64,000 bases of DNA from NCBI RefSeq assembly GCF_000820125.1, contig NZ_CDBY01000067.1, positions 1-64,000 on the forward strand. Direction: 5' to 3'. Source of the DNA: Aeromonas simiae. GTDB taxonomy: Bacteria; Pseudomonadota; Gammaproteobacteria; Enterobacterales; Aeromonadaceae. How positions within the stretch are numbered: position 1 is the first letter of the stretch; each line of letters begins with the position of its first letter. Positions 48,388-58,722 of the stretch are shown piece by piece. The notes below the pieces were generated by a model. It was given only the letters and a program-made list of their open reading frames with translations. It did no database searches and had not been told where the DNA came from. Position numbers and translations under genes: made by a program.

Positions 48388-51300
48388 ATGGCAGAACCTC
48401 GTTTCGTACACCTGCGCGTCCACTCCGATTTCTCCATGGTCGATGGCCTGCAGAAAGTCGGCCCCCTGGTCAGCGCGGCGGCAGCCGACAACATGGCGGC
48501 ACTGGCCCTGACCGATCAGATGAACATGTGCGGTCTGGTGCGCTTTTACGGCACGGCCCACGGCAAGGGGATCAAGCCCCTGGTCGGCGCCGATTTCTGG
48601 GTGCAGAGCGAGGAGCTCGGCGACGAGCAGTTTCGCCTCACCCTGCTCGCCATGGATAACGACGGTTACCAGAACATCACCATGCTCATCTCGCGTGGCT
48701 ATCTGCGTGGCCACGTGCAAGGGCACCCGGTCATCGACAAGGCCTGGCTCGGCGAGCATGCCAAGGGGGTGATCGTGCTCTCGGGTGCGCGCGAGGGGGA
48801 CGTGGGCAAGTTCCTGCTCAAGGGCAATCGCATGATGACCGAGCAGTGCCTCGCCTTCTACCAGCAGTACTTTCCCGACGCCTACTACCTCGAGTTGCAG
48901 CGCACTGAGCGCAGCGATGAGGAGGCCTACCTGCACATGGCGGTGGAGCTGGCAGGCGAATTTGCGCTGCCGGTGGTGGCCACCAACGAGGTGGTGTTCC
49001 TCTCCGAAGAGGACTTCGACGCCCACGAGATCCGGGTGGCCATCCACGATGGCTACACCCTGGACGACAAGCGCCGGCCACGGCGCTACAGCAAGCAGCA
49101 GTACTTCAAGAGCCAGCAGGAGATGCTGGAGCTGTTTGCCGACATTCCCGAGGCGCTCGAGAACACGGTGGAGATCGCCAAGCGCTGTAACGTCACGGTG
49201 CGTCTGGGCGAATACTTCCTGCCCAACTTCCCGACCGGAGAGATGACCACCGAAGATTTTCTGGTGATGAAATCCAAAGAGGGGTTGGAGGACCGGCTCG
49301 CCTTCCTGTTCCCCGATCCGGCCGTGCGGGCGGCCAAGCGCGGCGAGTATGACGAGCGCCTCGAGATCGAGCTCAAGGTGATCAACCAGATGGGCTTCCC
49401 TGGCTACTTCCTCATCGTGATGGAGTTTATCCAGTGGTCCAAGGACAACGGCATCCCGGTCGGGCCGGGACGGGGCTCAGGGGCGGGGTCGCTCGTGGCC
49501 TACGCCCTCAAGATCACCGATCTCGATCCCCTTGAATTCGATCTGCTGTTCGAACGCTTCCTTAACCCCGAACGGGTCTCGATGCCCGACTTCGACGTCG
49601 ACTTCTGCATGGATCGGCGCGATCAGGTGATCGAGCACGTGGCCGACATGTATGGCCGCGATGCGGTGTCACAGATCATCACCTTCGGCAGCATGGCGGC
49701 CAAGGCGGTGGTGCGGGACGTAGGAAGGGTGCTGGGGCACCCCTATGGCTTTGTCGATCGCATCTCCAAGCTCATTCCGCCCGATCCGGGCATGACGCTG
49801 GCCAAGGCGTTTGAGGCCGAGCCCAAGTTGCCCGAGCTCTATGAGCAGGACGAAGAGGTCAAGGATCTCATCGACATGGCGCGCCGCCTAGAAGGGGTGG
49901 TGCGCAACGCCGGCAAACACGCCGGCGGCGTGGTGATCGCGCCGACCAAGATCACTGACTTCGCGCCGCTCTATTGCGATGACGAGGGGCACCACCCGGT
50001 GACCCAGTTCGACAAGAACGACGTGGAGTACGCCGGTCTGGTGAAGTTTGACTTCCTGGGCTTGCGTACCCTGACCATCATCGATTGGGCGCTCGGGATG
50101 ATCAACCCGCGCATGGCGCGCGAGGGGCGGCCACTGGTCGACATCGCCGCCATTCCGCTCGACGATGCCCCGTCGTTTGCCATGCTCAAGCGCTTTGAGA
50201 CCACTGCGGTGTTCCAGCTGGAATCGCGCGGCATGAAGGATCTCATCAAGCGGCTGCAACCGGACTGCTTTGAAGACATGATCGCCCTGGTGGCCCTGTT
50301 CCGTCCGGGCCCGCTCCAGTCGGGCATGGTGGATAACTTCATCGACCGTAAGCACGGCAATGAGGCCATCTCCTACCCGGACGCCACCTGGCAGCACGAG
50401 AGCCTAAAACCCATCCTTGAGCCCACCTACGGCATCATCCTCTATCAGGAGCAGGTGATGCAGATAGCCCAGACCCTGGCGGGCTATACGCTGGGCGGGG
50501 CGGACATGCTGCGCCGGGCCATGGGTAAGAAGAAACCCGAGGAGATGGCCAAGCAGCGCGCCGGTTTCGAGGAGGGCGCCGTCAAGAACGGGGTCGATGG
50601 CGAGCTGGCGATGAAGATCTTCGATCTGGTGGAGAAGTTCGCCGGTTACGGCTTTAACAAGTCGCACTCTGCCGCCTATGCGCTGGTCTCCTACCAGACC
50701 CTGTGGCTCAAGGCCCACTTCCCGGCCGAGTTCATGGCGGCGGTGATGACCGCCGATATGGATAACACCGACAAGATCGTGACCCTGGTGGACGAGTGCA
50801 ACCGCATGGGGCTCACCGTGATACCGCCGGACGTCAACACCGGCCGTTATCGCTTCAGCGTCAATGACGACGGTCACATCGTCTATGGCATCGGTGCGGT
50901 GAAGGGGGTGGGGGAAGGCCCCATCGAGGCGATCCTCGAGGCGCGCGACCAAGATGGCCCGTTCCGCGATCTGTTCGATTTTTGCAACCGGGTCGACATC
51001 AAGAAGCTCAACAAGCGGGTGATGGAAAAACTGATCCTCTCCGGCGCCATGGATCGACTCGGGCCGCACCGTGCGGCCCTGATGGCGACCCTTGAGGAGG
51101 CGATGCGCGCCGCCGATCAGCACGCCAAGGCCCAGGCGATGGGTCAGGTCGACATGTTCGGCGTGCTCACCGAGGAGATCGACGACGTCAAGAAGGCGTT
51201 CGCCAACGTGCCGCACTGGCCGGACAAGGTGTGGCTGGAAGGGGAGCGCGAGACCCTGGGTCTCTACCTGACCGGTCACCCCATCAACCAGTACAGCGGT

Positions 51301-51867
51301 GAGCTGCGCCGTTACACCTCGGGCCGCTTGTGTGACCTGCATCCGACCGACCGGGACAAGGTGACCACGGCGGCCGGTCTGGTGATCGCGGCCCGCACCA
51401 TCATCACCAAGCGCGGCAACAAGATGGGCATCATGACCCTGGACGACAGATCCGGACGCCTCGATGTCACCCTGTTTAGTGAGGCGCTGGAGCGCTACGA
51501 GGCGCTGCTCGAGAAGGACCGCATTTTGGTGGTGTCGGGACAGGTCAGCTTTGATGACTTCTCCGGTGGCCTTAAAATGTCGGCCCGCGAAGTGCTGGAC
51601 ATCGATGAGGCGCGGGAGCGGTTTGCCCGCGGCATTCGTATTTACATCGATGAAACCCGGATCGATGAGCGCTTTTTCCAGCGTTTTACCGAGATTTTGG
51701 AGCCTGCCCGTGCCGGAGTCTGTCCGGTTCAGGTACACTACCGTCGCCCCGGTGTTCGGGGACGATTGACGCTCGGTACCGAGTGGCGGGTGACCCCCAC
51801 CGACCAACTGATGGATGACCTGAGAGTCCTGCTGGGGCGGGACCGGGTGGAATTGGTTTTTGAATAG
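48388..51867 (+). CDS. dnaE: DNA polymerase III alpha subunit
   Basis: A 1159-residue replicative polymerase (E. coli 1160). The N-terminal PHP domain begins [16 protein letters not shown]. The polymerase site contains [16 protein letters not shown] and [16 protein letters not shown] with the catalytic Asp residues. The C-terminal half has a helix-hairpin-helix region, a beta-clamp-binding motif consistent with QVDMFG, and an OB fold around [16 protein letters not shown]. The ATG at 48388 gives the family start MAEPRFVHL; the frame upstream overlaps rnhB. accA follows after 14 bases. Confidence 0.97.
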   Translation: MAEPRFVHLRVHSDFSMVDGLQKVGPLVSAAAADNMAALALTDQMNMCGLVRFYGTAHGKGIKPLVGADFWVQSEELGDEQFRLTLLAMDNDGYQNITMLISRGYLRGHVQGHPVIDKAWLGEHAKGVIVLSGAREGDVGKFLLKGNRMMTEQCLAFYQQYFPDAYYLELQRTERSDEEAYLHMAVELAGEFALPVVATNEVVFLSEEDFDAHEIRVAIHDGYTLDDKRRPRRYSKQQYFKSQQEMLELFADIPEALENTVEIAKRCNVTVRLGEYFLPNFPTGEMTTEDFLVMKSKEGLEDRLAFLFPDPAVRAAKRGEYDERLEIELKVINQMGFPGYFLIVMEFIQWSKDNGIPVGPGRGSGAGSLVAYALKITDLDPLEFDLLFERFLNPERVSMPDFDVDFCMDRRDQVIEHVADMYGRDAVSQIITFGSMAAKAVVRDVGRVLGHPYGFVDRISKLIPPDPGMTLAKAFEAEPKLPELYEQDEEVKDLIDMARRLEGVVRNAGKHAGGVVIAPTKITDFAPLYCDDEGHHPVTQFDKNDVEYAGLVKFDFLGLRTLTIIDWALGMINPRMAREGRPLVDIAAIPLDDAPSFAMLKRFETTAVFQLESRGMKDLIKRLQPDCFEDMIALVALFRPGPLQSGMVDNFIDRKHGNEAISYPDATWQHESLKPILEPTYGIILYQEQVMQIAQTLAGYTLGGADMLRRAMGKKKPEEMAKQRAGFEEGAVKNGVDGELAMKIFDLVEKFAGYGFNKSHSAAYALVSYQTLWLKAHFPAEFMAAVMTADMDNTDKIVTLVDECNRMGLTVIPPDVNTGRYRFSVNDDGHIVYGIGAVKGVGEGPIEAILEARDQDGPFRDLFDFCNRVDIKKLNKRVMEKLILSGAMDRLGPHRAALMATLEEAMRAADQHAKAQAMGQVDMFGVLTEEIDDVKKAFANVPHWPDKVWLEGERETLGLYLTGHPINQYSGELRRYTSGRLCDLHPTDRDKVTTAAGLVIAARTIITKRGNKMGIMTLDDRSGRLDVTLFSEALERYEALLEKDRILVVSGQVSFDDFSGGLKMSAREVLDIDEARERFARGIRIYIDETRIDERFFQRFTEILEPARAGVCPVQVHYRRPGVRGRLTLGTEWRVTPTDQLMDDLRVLLGRDRVELVFE

Positions 51868-51881
51868 AGGTTCTAGGCCCT

Positions 51882-52832
51882 ATGAGTCTTTTTCTGGATT
51901 TTGAACAGCCGATCGCCGAGCTGCAGGCGCAGATCGATGAACTCAAGCACGTAAGCGAGCACAACAATGCCGTTGATCTGAATGAGGATATCCGTCGGCT
52001 GGAGAAGAAAAACGAAGAGCTGACCAAGAAGATCTTCGCTGACCTGGGGGCCTGGCAAGTATCCCAGATGGCACGCCATCCCCAGCGTCCCTACACCCTC
52101 GACTACATCGAGCACATCTTCACCGAGTTCGACGAGCTGGCCGGTGATCGCGCCTATGCCGATGACAAGGCCATCGTGGGCGGTATCGCCCGTCTCGACG
52201 GCGAGCCTGTGATGGTCATCGGCCATCAGAAGGGGCGTGAGACCAAGGAGAAGATCAAGCGCAACTTCGGCATGCCGCGCCCCGAGGGGTATCGCAAGGC
52301 CCTGCGCCTGATGAAGATGGCCGAACGTTTCAAGATGCCGATCATCACCTTCATCGACACCCCGGGCGCTTACCCCGGCGTGGGCGCCGAGGAGCGTGGC
52401 CAGTCCGAGGCGATTGCCCGCAACCTCAAGGAGATGGCCGGCCTGACCGTGCCTGTGGTCTGCACCGTGATCGGTGAAGGCGGCTCCGGCGGCGCCCTGG
52501 CCATCGGCGTGGGCGATCGCGTCAACATGTTGCAGTACTCCACCTATTCGGTGATCTCACCGGAAGGGTGCGCCTCTATTTTGTGGAAGAGTGCCGACAA
52601 GGCCACCGTCGCCGCCGAGGCGATGGGGATCACGGCCCAGCGCCTCAAGGAGCTCAAGCTCATCGATCACATCGTCAGCGAGCCGCTTGGCGGCGCCCAC
52701 CGCGATGTGGAGAAGATGGCCAAGAGCCTCAAGAGCCGCATCAAGCAGGATCTCGATGCCCTGCGGCCACTGGATAACGAGCAGTTGTTGGAGCAGCGTT
52801 ACCAGCGTCTGATGAGTTACGGTTACTGCTAA
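51882..52832 (+). CDS. accA: Acetyl-CoA carboxylase carboxyltransferase subunit alpha
   Basis: A 316-residue subunit which with AccD moves the carboxyl group from biotin to acetyl-CoA, making malonyl-CoA. [18 protein letters not shown] opens the protein, and [24 protein letters not shown] plus [23 protein letters not shown] are diagnostic; [17 protein letters not shown] is the oxyanion-type loop. Length is close to E. coli AccA (319). It ends the long conserved block at a strong terminator. In E. coli the next gene is lysine decarboxylase ldcC; here cadC-cadBA follows. Confidence 0.97.
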   Translation: MSLFLDFEQPIAELQAQIDELKHVSEHNNAVDLNEDIRRLEKKNEELTKKIFADLGAWQVSQMARHPQRPYTLDYIEHIFTEFDELAGDRAYADDKAIVGGIARLDGEPVMVIGHQKGRETKEKIKRNFGMPRPEGYRKALRLMKMAERFKMPIITFIDTPGAYPGVGAEERGQSEAIARNLKEMAGLTVPVVCTVIGEGGSGGALAIGVGDRVNMLQYSTYSVISPEGCASILWKSADKATVAAEAMGITAQRLKELKLIDHIVSEPLGGAHRDVEKMAKSLKSRIKQDLDALRPLDNEQLLEQRYQRLMSYGYC

Positions 52833-52844
52833 ACCCTTGAGGTC

Positions 52845-52876
52845 AAAGCCCCTGCCCATGGCGGGGGCTTTTTTAT
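52845..52876 (+). terminator. Intrinsic terminator after accA
   Basis: A 10-bp stem AGCCCCTGCC / GGCGGGGGCT (one T-G pair) with loop CAT is followed by TTTTTT. Confidence 0.9.
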
Positions 52877-52987
52877 TTATCAGGGGTCGCCGGCGCTCCG
52901 CCACGGGTGTTAAGTTGGGCTAGATCAATATTTAGCGCATTAATTTGACGATAAGTTTGAATCACCCCTAAGTTTTTGAATAAAGTT

Positions 52988-52996
52988 TGGTATAAA
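52988..52996 (+). promoter_or_regulatory. Extended -10 promoter element before cadC
   Basis: TGGTATAAA is the same extended -10 form seen before rpsB. No consensus -35 was found at the right spacing. It lies about 118 bases before the cadC start. Confidence 0.5.
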
Positions 52997-53113
52997 GCAA
53001 AGATCGTCGCATGGATGCCAACGCGACACCGTCGTCATGATGGCGCGAGCAGGGCATCACCCCTCCTCGTCAATCGCACTTCCCACCCTCCTTAAATCGC
53101 AGATGTATTGGCC

Positions 53114-54613
53114 ATGGTATTACCCTTTTACCGGATCCATGACTGGGTCCTCCGCGTTGATGAAAACAAGCTCTACCGTCAGGATCGCGAGGTCTCGCTC
53201 GAGCCGCGCCTGGCGAATCTGCTGCGCTTCCTGGCGGACAACCCCAATACCGTCTTCGGTCGTGACGAACTGATCGAGTCGGTGTGGGAGGGGGCGGTGG
53301 TGACCGATCAGGTGGTGACCCAGTCCATCTTCGAGCTGCGCAAGATCCTCAAAGATGGGGATACCAACCCGGTGGACTATATCGCCACCGTGCCCAAGCG
53401 GGGCTACAAGCTGGTGGCGCCGGTGAGCGAGCTGGAGGAGGTCGAGGTGCAGGGGCTCACCACGGCGGAGGAGAGTTTGCCGGAGGAGGCCGCGCCCATT
53501 GAGACCCCTTTCCCCGCCGGCCCCTTGACCCGCTCCCTCTCGCTGCGCGCCAACCAGGCCAATCGCCGTGGCGGTCGTCTGCGCCTGCTCAGCTTCGATC
53601 TCTTCGTGGTGCTGGTGCTGGTGGCGCTGGTGAGCACGCTCACCTGGCAGCAGTCCAAGCCCCATGTGCAGAGTGTGCTCGACCCCGAGCTGGTGGTGTT
53701 TCGCCTGCATGGGGGCGAGGGCAGTGAGCGGGAGGGGCGGCTGGCCGACGGTATCACCCGCGCCCTGATGCGTGAGGTGACGGCGGCGACCCCGCTGCGG
53801 GTGCAGCTGGATGAGGCGGGATTGACCGGCGGCATCCAGCCTGGGCGTGAAGTCAGCATCCGGGTGGCTCGCCAGAGCGGCGGCACCTATCTCGATCTGG
53901 AGTACCGCAACCACGGCGCCGGGCGGGTGATGTTGAGCCAACAGTATCAGCTCGGTCAGCAGCATGTCGGGGCGGCGCTGGCGGCCAGCAGCCGTGATCT
54001 GCTGCGGGCGCTGGGCAGTGAACACAGCGAGCCCGGCCAGGAGTGGCCGAGCGACGAAGGGGCGCTGGTGGCCATGATGGAGGCTTATTACTACATCAAC
54101 AGCAATCAGCTCGAGAGCCAGCGCCATGGCCTCGGGCTGCTCGATCGGGCGTTGCAAGATGAGCCGGATAACGCCCTGCTGCTGGCCGAGCGCTACTTGG
54201 CCGGCATGGTGAACCTGGCGCTGGGCGGCAAGGAGGAGGGGACGCCGCTGGCGGAGAGCGGTCAGCGCCTGCGCGGCCAAGCCGAGGGACTGAACCACGG
54301 GGTCGCCTCCAGGGTTTGGGAGGCGCTGGCCCTGCAGGCCTTGCTGGAGGGGGATCTCTCCCAGTCTCGCCAGGATCTGGCCCAGGCGGCCCAGCATGGC
54401 CAGAGCGTGCTCTATCACATCCTCTCCGGCAAGCTGGCCGAGCTGGAGGGGCATGCCGAGATGGCGGGCGACGCCTATGCCGAGGCCTTCCTGATGGAGG
54501 CGAGCGAGCAGACCTTCCGGCTCTGCGCCCACCTTGGCTTTGACAGCCATCTCGAAACCCTGGCTCCCTATCTCTACCACAGCATGACCCCGAGCGAGGT
54601 CAAGCTCTTCTAA
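53114..54613 (+). CDS. cadC: CadC-type membrane-bound transcriptional activator
   Basis: A 499-residue one-component regulator expected to activate cadBA under acid with lysine present. Residues about 8-102 are an OmpR/ToxR-type winged helix (EPRLANLLRFLADNPNTVF, VVTQSIFELRKIL, YIATVPKRGYKL). A proline/glutamate linker precedes one membrane span at about 159-178 (FDLFVVLVLVALVSTLTW), and a periplasmic sensor domain of some 320 residues follows. E. coli CadC uses a Cys208-Cys272 disulfide; this protein has one Cys only (residue 471), so that switch is absent. The start is uncertain: ATG 53114 or TTG 53108, neither with a good SD. Confidence 0.9.
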   Translation: MVLPFYRIHDWVLRVDENKLYRQDREVSLEPRLANLLRFLADNPNTVFGRDELIESVWEGAVVTDQVVTQSIFELRKILKDGDTNPVDYIATVPKRGYKLVAPVSELEEVEVQGLTTAEESLPEEAAPIETPFPAGPLTRSLSLRANQANRRGGRLRLLSFDLFVVLVLVALVSTLTWQQSKPHVQSVLDPELVVFRLHGGEGSEREGRLADGITRALMREVTAATPLRVQLDEAGLTGGIQPGREVSIRVARQSGGTYLDLEYRNHGAGRVMLSQQYQLGQQHVGAALAASSRDLLRALGSEHSEPGQEWPSDEGALVAMMEAYYYINSNQLESQRHGLGLLDRALQDEPDNALLLAERYLAGMVNLALGGKEEGTPLAESGQRLRGQAEGLNHGVASRVWEALALQALLEGDLSQSRQDLAQAAQHGQSVLYHILSGKLAELEGHAEMAGDAYAEAFLMEASEQTFRLCAHLGFDSHLETLAPYLYHSMTPSEVKLF

Positions 54614-54631
54614 GCACTTTGAGTGCAGGCT

Positions 54632-54653
54632 CCCGGCGTACGCGTGCGCCGGG
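54632..54653 (+). terminator. Hairpin after cadC
   Basis: A 7-bp GC stem CCCGGCG / CGCCGGG with an 8-base loop lies 18 bases after cadC. There is no T-run, so it is only a candidate. Confidence 0.4.
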
Positions 54654-54876
54654 GGCCGATGGCGCGCTCGCCCCCTCTTTTGCCATCATCACCCCGCTTG
54701 GTGACTGGCTCGTCGCGTGTCAGTGACCATTTACTTCCTCCCGTTCCCATCCGCTCTGACTGAGCGAGACCAGCCGCTTGCCGCCCTCTTTTTTCTCACG
54801 TGTGCGCCGGCGCGCTACATGCCTTGCGCGCACCGTGGCGAGCGAAAACCGGCTTATCAGGAGGGGCTGATGACAT

Positions 54877-54928
54877 CATGAAAATATCATGGCAGTAGGC
54901 GGTAGCCTCTTTTAACACCATGAAAATA
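54877..54928 (+). promoter_or_regulatory. Paired CATGAAAATA repeats, candidate CadC-binding sites
   Basis: Two identical 10-base repeats start 42 bases apart, close to four helical turns. The first is extended to an inverted repeat CATGA-AAATA-TCATG. E. coli CadC binds two AT-rich sites (Cad1, Cad2) before cadBA. The link to CadC is inferred from position. Confidence 0.4.
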
Positions 54929-55117
54929 AACATCTTTATGTTTTTTTTAATGACTGATGCACAACGTTTTACCGGCGCAGGGCTAATGTTTTTATCCCTG
55001 AGCCCTTCTTGATGTCTTTAAGCCCCCTTCTCCCTACTCTGCAACCACTGCCCGGCGGGATGTCCGCCAGGTCACGCGGCGCAGCGATGCGCCCCCAAGG
55101 TTTTCGGAGTCGTTCTT

Positions 55118-56446
55118 ATGTCAGATACGAAGAAGATTGGCCTCATCGCCTGTACGGGCGTAGTGGCCGGTAACATGATGGGCAGCGGCATCGCGCTGCT
55201 TCCCAGTGCGCTGGCCACGATAGGTTCAATCTCGGTGTTCAGTTGGGTCATCTGCCTGTTCGGGGCGATGGGCCTGGCCTTCGTGTTCGCCCGCCTGGCC
55301 ACCAAGAACCCTCAGGATGGTGGTCCTATCGCTTATGCCGGTGAGATCTCTCCCGTGTTCGGTTTCCAGACAGGTGTGCTCTATTACCACGCTAACTGGA
55401 TCGGCAATCTGGCCATTGCCATCACCGGGGTCTCCTACCTGTCGGTGTTTTTCCCGATCCTCAATGATCCGATCCCGGCCGCCGTTGCCACCATCGTTGC
55501 GGTCTGGGTGTTCACCTTTGTCAACTTGCTCGGCGGCAGCTGGGTGAGCCGTTTGACCACCTTAGGCCTGGTGCTGATCCTGATCCCGGTGATCGGTACC
55601 GCCCTGATCGGCTGGGGCCACTTCGACGGCGCCCTCTACAACCAGAACTGGAACACCTCTGGCAGCAACGACATCCACGCCGTCATCAGCGCCGTGCTGA
55701 TCTGCCTGTGGTCTTTCGTCGGGGTCGAATCGGCGGCGGTCTCCTCCGGCATGGTCAAGAACCCCAAGCGCACCGTACCGATCGCCACCATGCTCGGTAC
55801 TGCCATGGCCGGTGTCATCTACATCCTCTCGACCCAGGTGATCAGCGGCATGTTCCCAGCGGCCGATGTGGCTGCCTCCGGGGCCCCGTTCGCCATGGCG
55901 GCGGCGGCGATCTTCGGGGAGTGGTCAGCACCGTTTGTCTCTGCCTTCACCGCCCTGGCCTGCTTCACCTCGCTCGGCTCCTGGATGATGTTGGTGGGCG
56001 AAGCCGGCAAGCGCGCCGCCCATGATGGCAACTTCCCGAAAATCTATGGGGAAGTGGACAAGAACGGCGTCGCCAAGAAGGGGCTGGTGCTGGCCTCGCT
56101 CAAGATGACGGCGCTGATGGTGGTGCTGACCGCCTTCACCGCCCAGTCTGCCCACGCGGCCGATCTGTTCAACGTGCTGACCACAGATGCGGTGCTGCTG
56201 ACCATGCTGCCCTACTTCTACTCCAGCATTAACCTCATTCGCTTCGAGGGAATGACCTCCCGCAGTGCCGGCGTCATGCTCTTCTCCGGGGTGGCCTGTG
56301 TCTTCTGCCTGATTGCCCTGGTGGGGGCCAAGGGCTCCAACCTGACCGCGACCTTTGTGGTCTCCCTGGTCATCCTCATGTTCTACGCCAAGAAACTTGG
56401 CCTGCGTCAGCACGACGCCCAGCAAACCAGTCACGCCTCGGCCTGA
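55118..56446 (+). CDS. cadB: Lysine/cadaverine antiporter CadB
   Basis: A 442-residue inner-membrane APC-family exchanger that imports lysine and exports cadaverine. GLIACTGVVAGNMMGSGIALLPS is the substrate-binding first span with the GSG motif; about twelve hydrophobic spans are present, and length is close to E. coli CadB (444). With CadA it consumes a proton per lysine and raises internal pH. The ATG at 55118 lies after CGGAG-like purines. cadA follows after 79 bases in the same operon. Confidence 0.94.
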   Translation: MSDTKKIGLIACTGVVAGNMMGSGIALLPSALATIGSISVFSWVICLFGAMGLAFVFARLATKNPQDGGPIAYAGEISPVFGFQTGVLYYHANWIGNLAIAITGVSYLSVFFPILNDPIPAAVATIVAVWVFTFVNLLGGSWVSRLTTLGLVLILIPVIGTALIGWGHFDGALYNQNWNTSGSNDIHAVISAVLICLWSFVGVESAAVSSGMVKNPKRTVPIATMLGTAMAGVIYILSTQVISGMFPAADVAASGAPFAMAAAAIFGEWSAPFVSAFTALACFTSLGSWMMLVGEAGKRAAHDGNFPKIYGEVDKNGVAKKGLVLASLKMTALMVVLTAFTAQSAHAADLFNVLTTDAVLLTMLPYFYSSINLIRFEGMTSRSAGVMLFSGVACVFCLIALVGAKGSNLTATFVVSLVILMFYAKKLGLRQHDAQQTSHASA

Positions 56447-56525
56447 TTTCCCCTTTCCTTCCGCAGCGGCGCTCCCACTCACCCTGAATCACAGGGGGAG
56501 CGCCCCCTTACACGTGGAGTGTTCT

Positions 56526-58658
56526 ATGAATATCATCGCCATCCTCAACCACCTGGGGGTCTTCTTCAAAGAAGAGCCGATCCATCAGTTGCAGGCTTCC
56601 CTTGAGAGCAAGGGGTTTCAGGTGGTCTATCCGGTCGACGTACAAGATCTGCTGAAGCTCATCGAGAAGAACCCGCGCGTGACCGGTGTCATCTTCGACT
56701 GGGACAAGTACTCCCTCGGTCTGTGTAAAGAGATCCACGATCGCAACGAAAAGCTGCCGATCTTCGCCTTCGCCAACGATCAGTCGACTCTCGATATCCA
56801 CCTGGCCGACCTGCGCCTCAACGTGCACTTCTTCGAGTACCGTCTCGGCATGGCCGACGACATCGCCCTCAAGATGGGTCAGGCGACCCAGGACTATCAG
56901 GATACTATCCTGCCTCCGTTCACCAAGGCGCTGTTCAAGTACGTGGAAGAGGGCAAGTACACCTTCTGCACCCCGGGTCACATGGGGGGCACTGCCTTCC
57001 AGATGAGCCCGGCCGGTAGCATCTTCTATGACTTCTACGGCCCCAACGCCTTCAAGGCGGACGTCTCCATCTCCATGCCGGAGCTGGGCTCGCTGCTCGA
57101 TCACTCCGGCCCGCACAAGGAGGCCGAAGAGTACATCGCGCGCACCTTCAACGCCGATCGCTCCTACATCGTCACCAACGGCACCTCGACGGCCAACAAG
57201 ATCGTCGGCATGTTCTCGGCGCCGGCCGGCAGCACTGTGCTGGTGGATCGCAACTGCCACAAATCGCTCACCCACCTGATGATGATGAGCGACGTGACCC
57301 CGATCTATTTCCGCCCGACCCGCAACGCTTACGGCATCCTCGGCGGTATTCCGCAAAGCGAGTTCTTGCCCGAGACCATCCATGCCAAGGTTGCGGCGAC
57401 CCCAGGCGCCAAGATGCCGCGCTACGCAGTGATCACCAACTCCACCTATGACGGCCTGCTCTACAACACCGGCTTTATCAAGGAGAACCTGGAGACCCCC
57501 TTCATCCACTTCGACAGCGCCTGGGTGCCTTACACCAACTTCAGCCCCATCTATGAGGGCAAGTGCGGCATGAGCGGCGACGCCATTCCGGGCAAGGTGG
57601 TCTATGAGACCCAATCCACCCACAAGCTGCTGGCGGCCTTCTCCCAGGGCTCGATGATCCACATCAAGGGGGAGGTGGAGGAGGAGACCTTCAACGAAGC
57701 CTTCATGATGCACACCTCCACCTCGCCGCAATACGGCATCGTTGCCTCCACCGAGATCGCGGCGGCCATGATGCGCGGCAACACCGGCAAGCGTCTGATC
57801 AAGGACTCCATCGATCGTGCTATCTCGTTTCGTAAAGAGATCAAGTACCTGCGCGAGCAGAGCGAAGGGTGGTTCTTCGACGTGTGGCAGCCGGACAACA
57901 TCGATAGCGTCGAGTGCTGGAAGCTCGATCCCAAGGATGCGTGGCACGGTTTCAAGGACATCGATGACAACCACATGTACCTCGACCCCATCAAGGTGAC
58001 CCTGCTCACCCCGGGGATGGGGAGCGACGGCCAGCTGCTCGGCAGCGGCATTCCGGCTTCGCTGGTCTCCAAGTTCCTGGACGAGCGCGGCATCGTGGTT
58101 GAGAAGACCGGCCCCTACAACCTGCTGTTCCTCTTCTCCATCGGTATCGATCAGTCCAAGGCGATGCAGCTGCTGCGCGCCCTGACCGAGTTCAAGCGTG
58201 CCTATGACCTCAACCTGAGCATCAAGAAGATGCTGCCGGCCCTTTACAACGAGGCCCCGCACTTCTATGAAGGCATGCGCATCCAGGAGCTGGCCCAGGC
58301 CATCCACGAGCTGACCATCAAGTACCGCCTGCCGGAGTTGATGTTCAAGGCCTTCGACGTACTGCCCGAGATGAAGATGACCCCGCACGCCGCCTGGCAG
58401 CAAGAGCTGGCCGGTAACGTGGAAGAGGTGCCGTTGCAGCAGATGGTGGGCCGCGTCAGCGCCAACATGATCCTGCCCTATCCGCCGGGAGTGCCGCTGG
58501 TACTGCCGGGTGAGGTGGTGACCGATGCGTCGCGTCCGGTACTGGACTTCCTGCAGATGCTCTGCGACATTGGCGCCCATTACCCCGGTTTCGAGACCGA
58601 TATCCACGGTCTCTACCGTCAGGCTGATGGCAGCTACACGGTGAAAGTACTGCGTTAA
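56526..58658 (+). CDS. cadA: Inducible lysine decarboxylase CadA
   Basis: A 710-residue fold-I PLP enzyme turning lysine into cadaverine and CO2. The N-terminal wing domain (MNIIAILNHLGVFF) is followed by a linker and the PLP core with TPGHMGGTAFQ, TNGTSTANKIVG, HFDSAWVPYTNF and STHKLLAAFSQG, where Lys367 binds PLP, the same residue number as E. coli CadA. The C-terminal domain closes near the family length (715 in E. coli). The ATG at 56526 follows GTGGAGTG. Its upstream open frame overlaps cadB and is not used. A terminator follows. Confidence 0.96.
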   Translation: MNIIAILNHLGVFFKEEPIHQLQASLESKGFQVVYPVDVQDLLKLIEKNPRVTGVIFDWDKYSLGLCKEIHDRNEKLPIFAFANDQSTLDIHLADLRLNVHFFEYRLGMADDIALKMGQATQDYQDTILPPFTKALFKYVEEGKYTFCTPGHMGGTAFQMSPAGSIFYDFYGPNAFKADVSISMPELGSLLDHSGPHKEAEEYIARTFNADRSYIVTNGTSTANKIVGMFSAPAGSTVLVDRNCHKSLTHLMMMSDVTPIYFRPTRNAYGILGGIPQSEFLPETIHAKVAATPGAKMPRYAVITNSTYDGLLYNTGFIKENLETPFIHFDSAWVPYTNFSPIYEGKCGMSGDAIPGKVVYETQSTHKLLAAFSQGSMIHIKGEVEEETFNEAFMMHTSTSPQYGIVASTEIAAAMMRGNTGKRLIKDSIDRAISFRKEIKYLREQSEGWFFDVWQPDNIDSVECWKLDPKDAWHGFKDIDDNHMYLDPIKVTLLTPGMGSDGQLLGSGIPASLVSKFLDERGIVVEKTGPYNLLFLFSIGIDQSKAMQLLRALTEFKRAYDLNLSIKKMLPALYNEAPHFYEGMRIQELAQAIHELTIKYRLPELMFKAFDVLPEMKMTPHAAWQQELAGNVEEVPLQQMVGRVSANMILPYPPGVPLVLPGEVVTDASRPVLDFLQMLCDIGAHYPGFETDIHGLYRQADGSYTVKVLR

Positions 58659-58671
58659 GACGCAATGATAA

Positions 58672-58704
58672 AAAACGGGCAGGGATGCCCGTTTTGTCGT
58701 TTTC
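58672..58704 (+). terminator. Intrinsic terminator after cadA
   Basis: A perfect 10-bp stem AAAACGGGCA / TGCCCGTTTT with loop GGGA is followed by GTCGTTTT. Confidence 0.85.
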
Positions 58705-58722
58705 AACTCCAACGGTGACCTT

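Larger units (their letters stand above)
54614..55117. other. cadC-cadB intergenic control region
   Basis: About 500 bases. A CCCGGCG/CGCCGGG hairpin at 54632-54653 lies after cadC. Then come direct repeats CATGAAAATA at 54877-54886 and 54919-54928, 42 bases apart, in an AT-rich stretch that is the likely CadC-binding zone, with the cadB promoter downstream of it. No gene was found. Confidence 0.6.
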
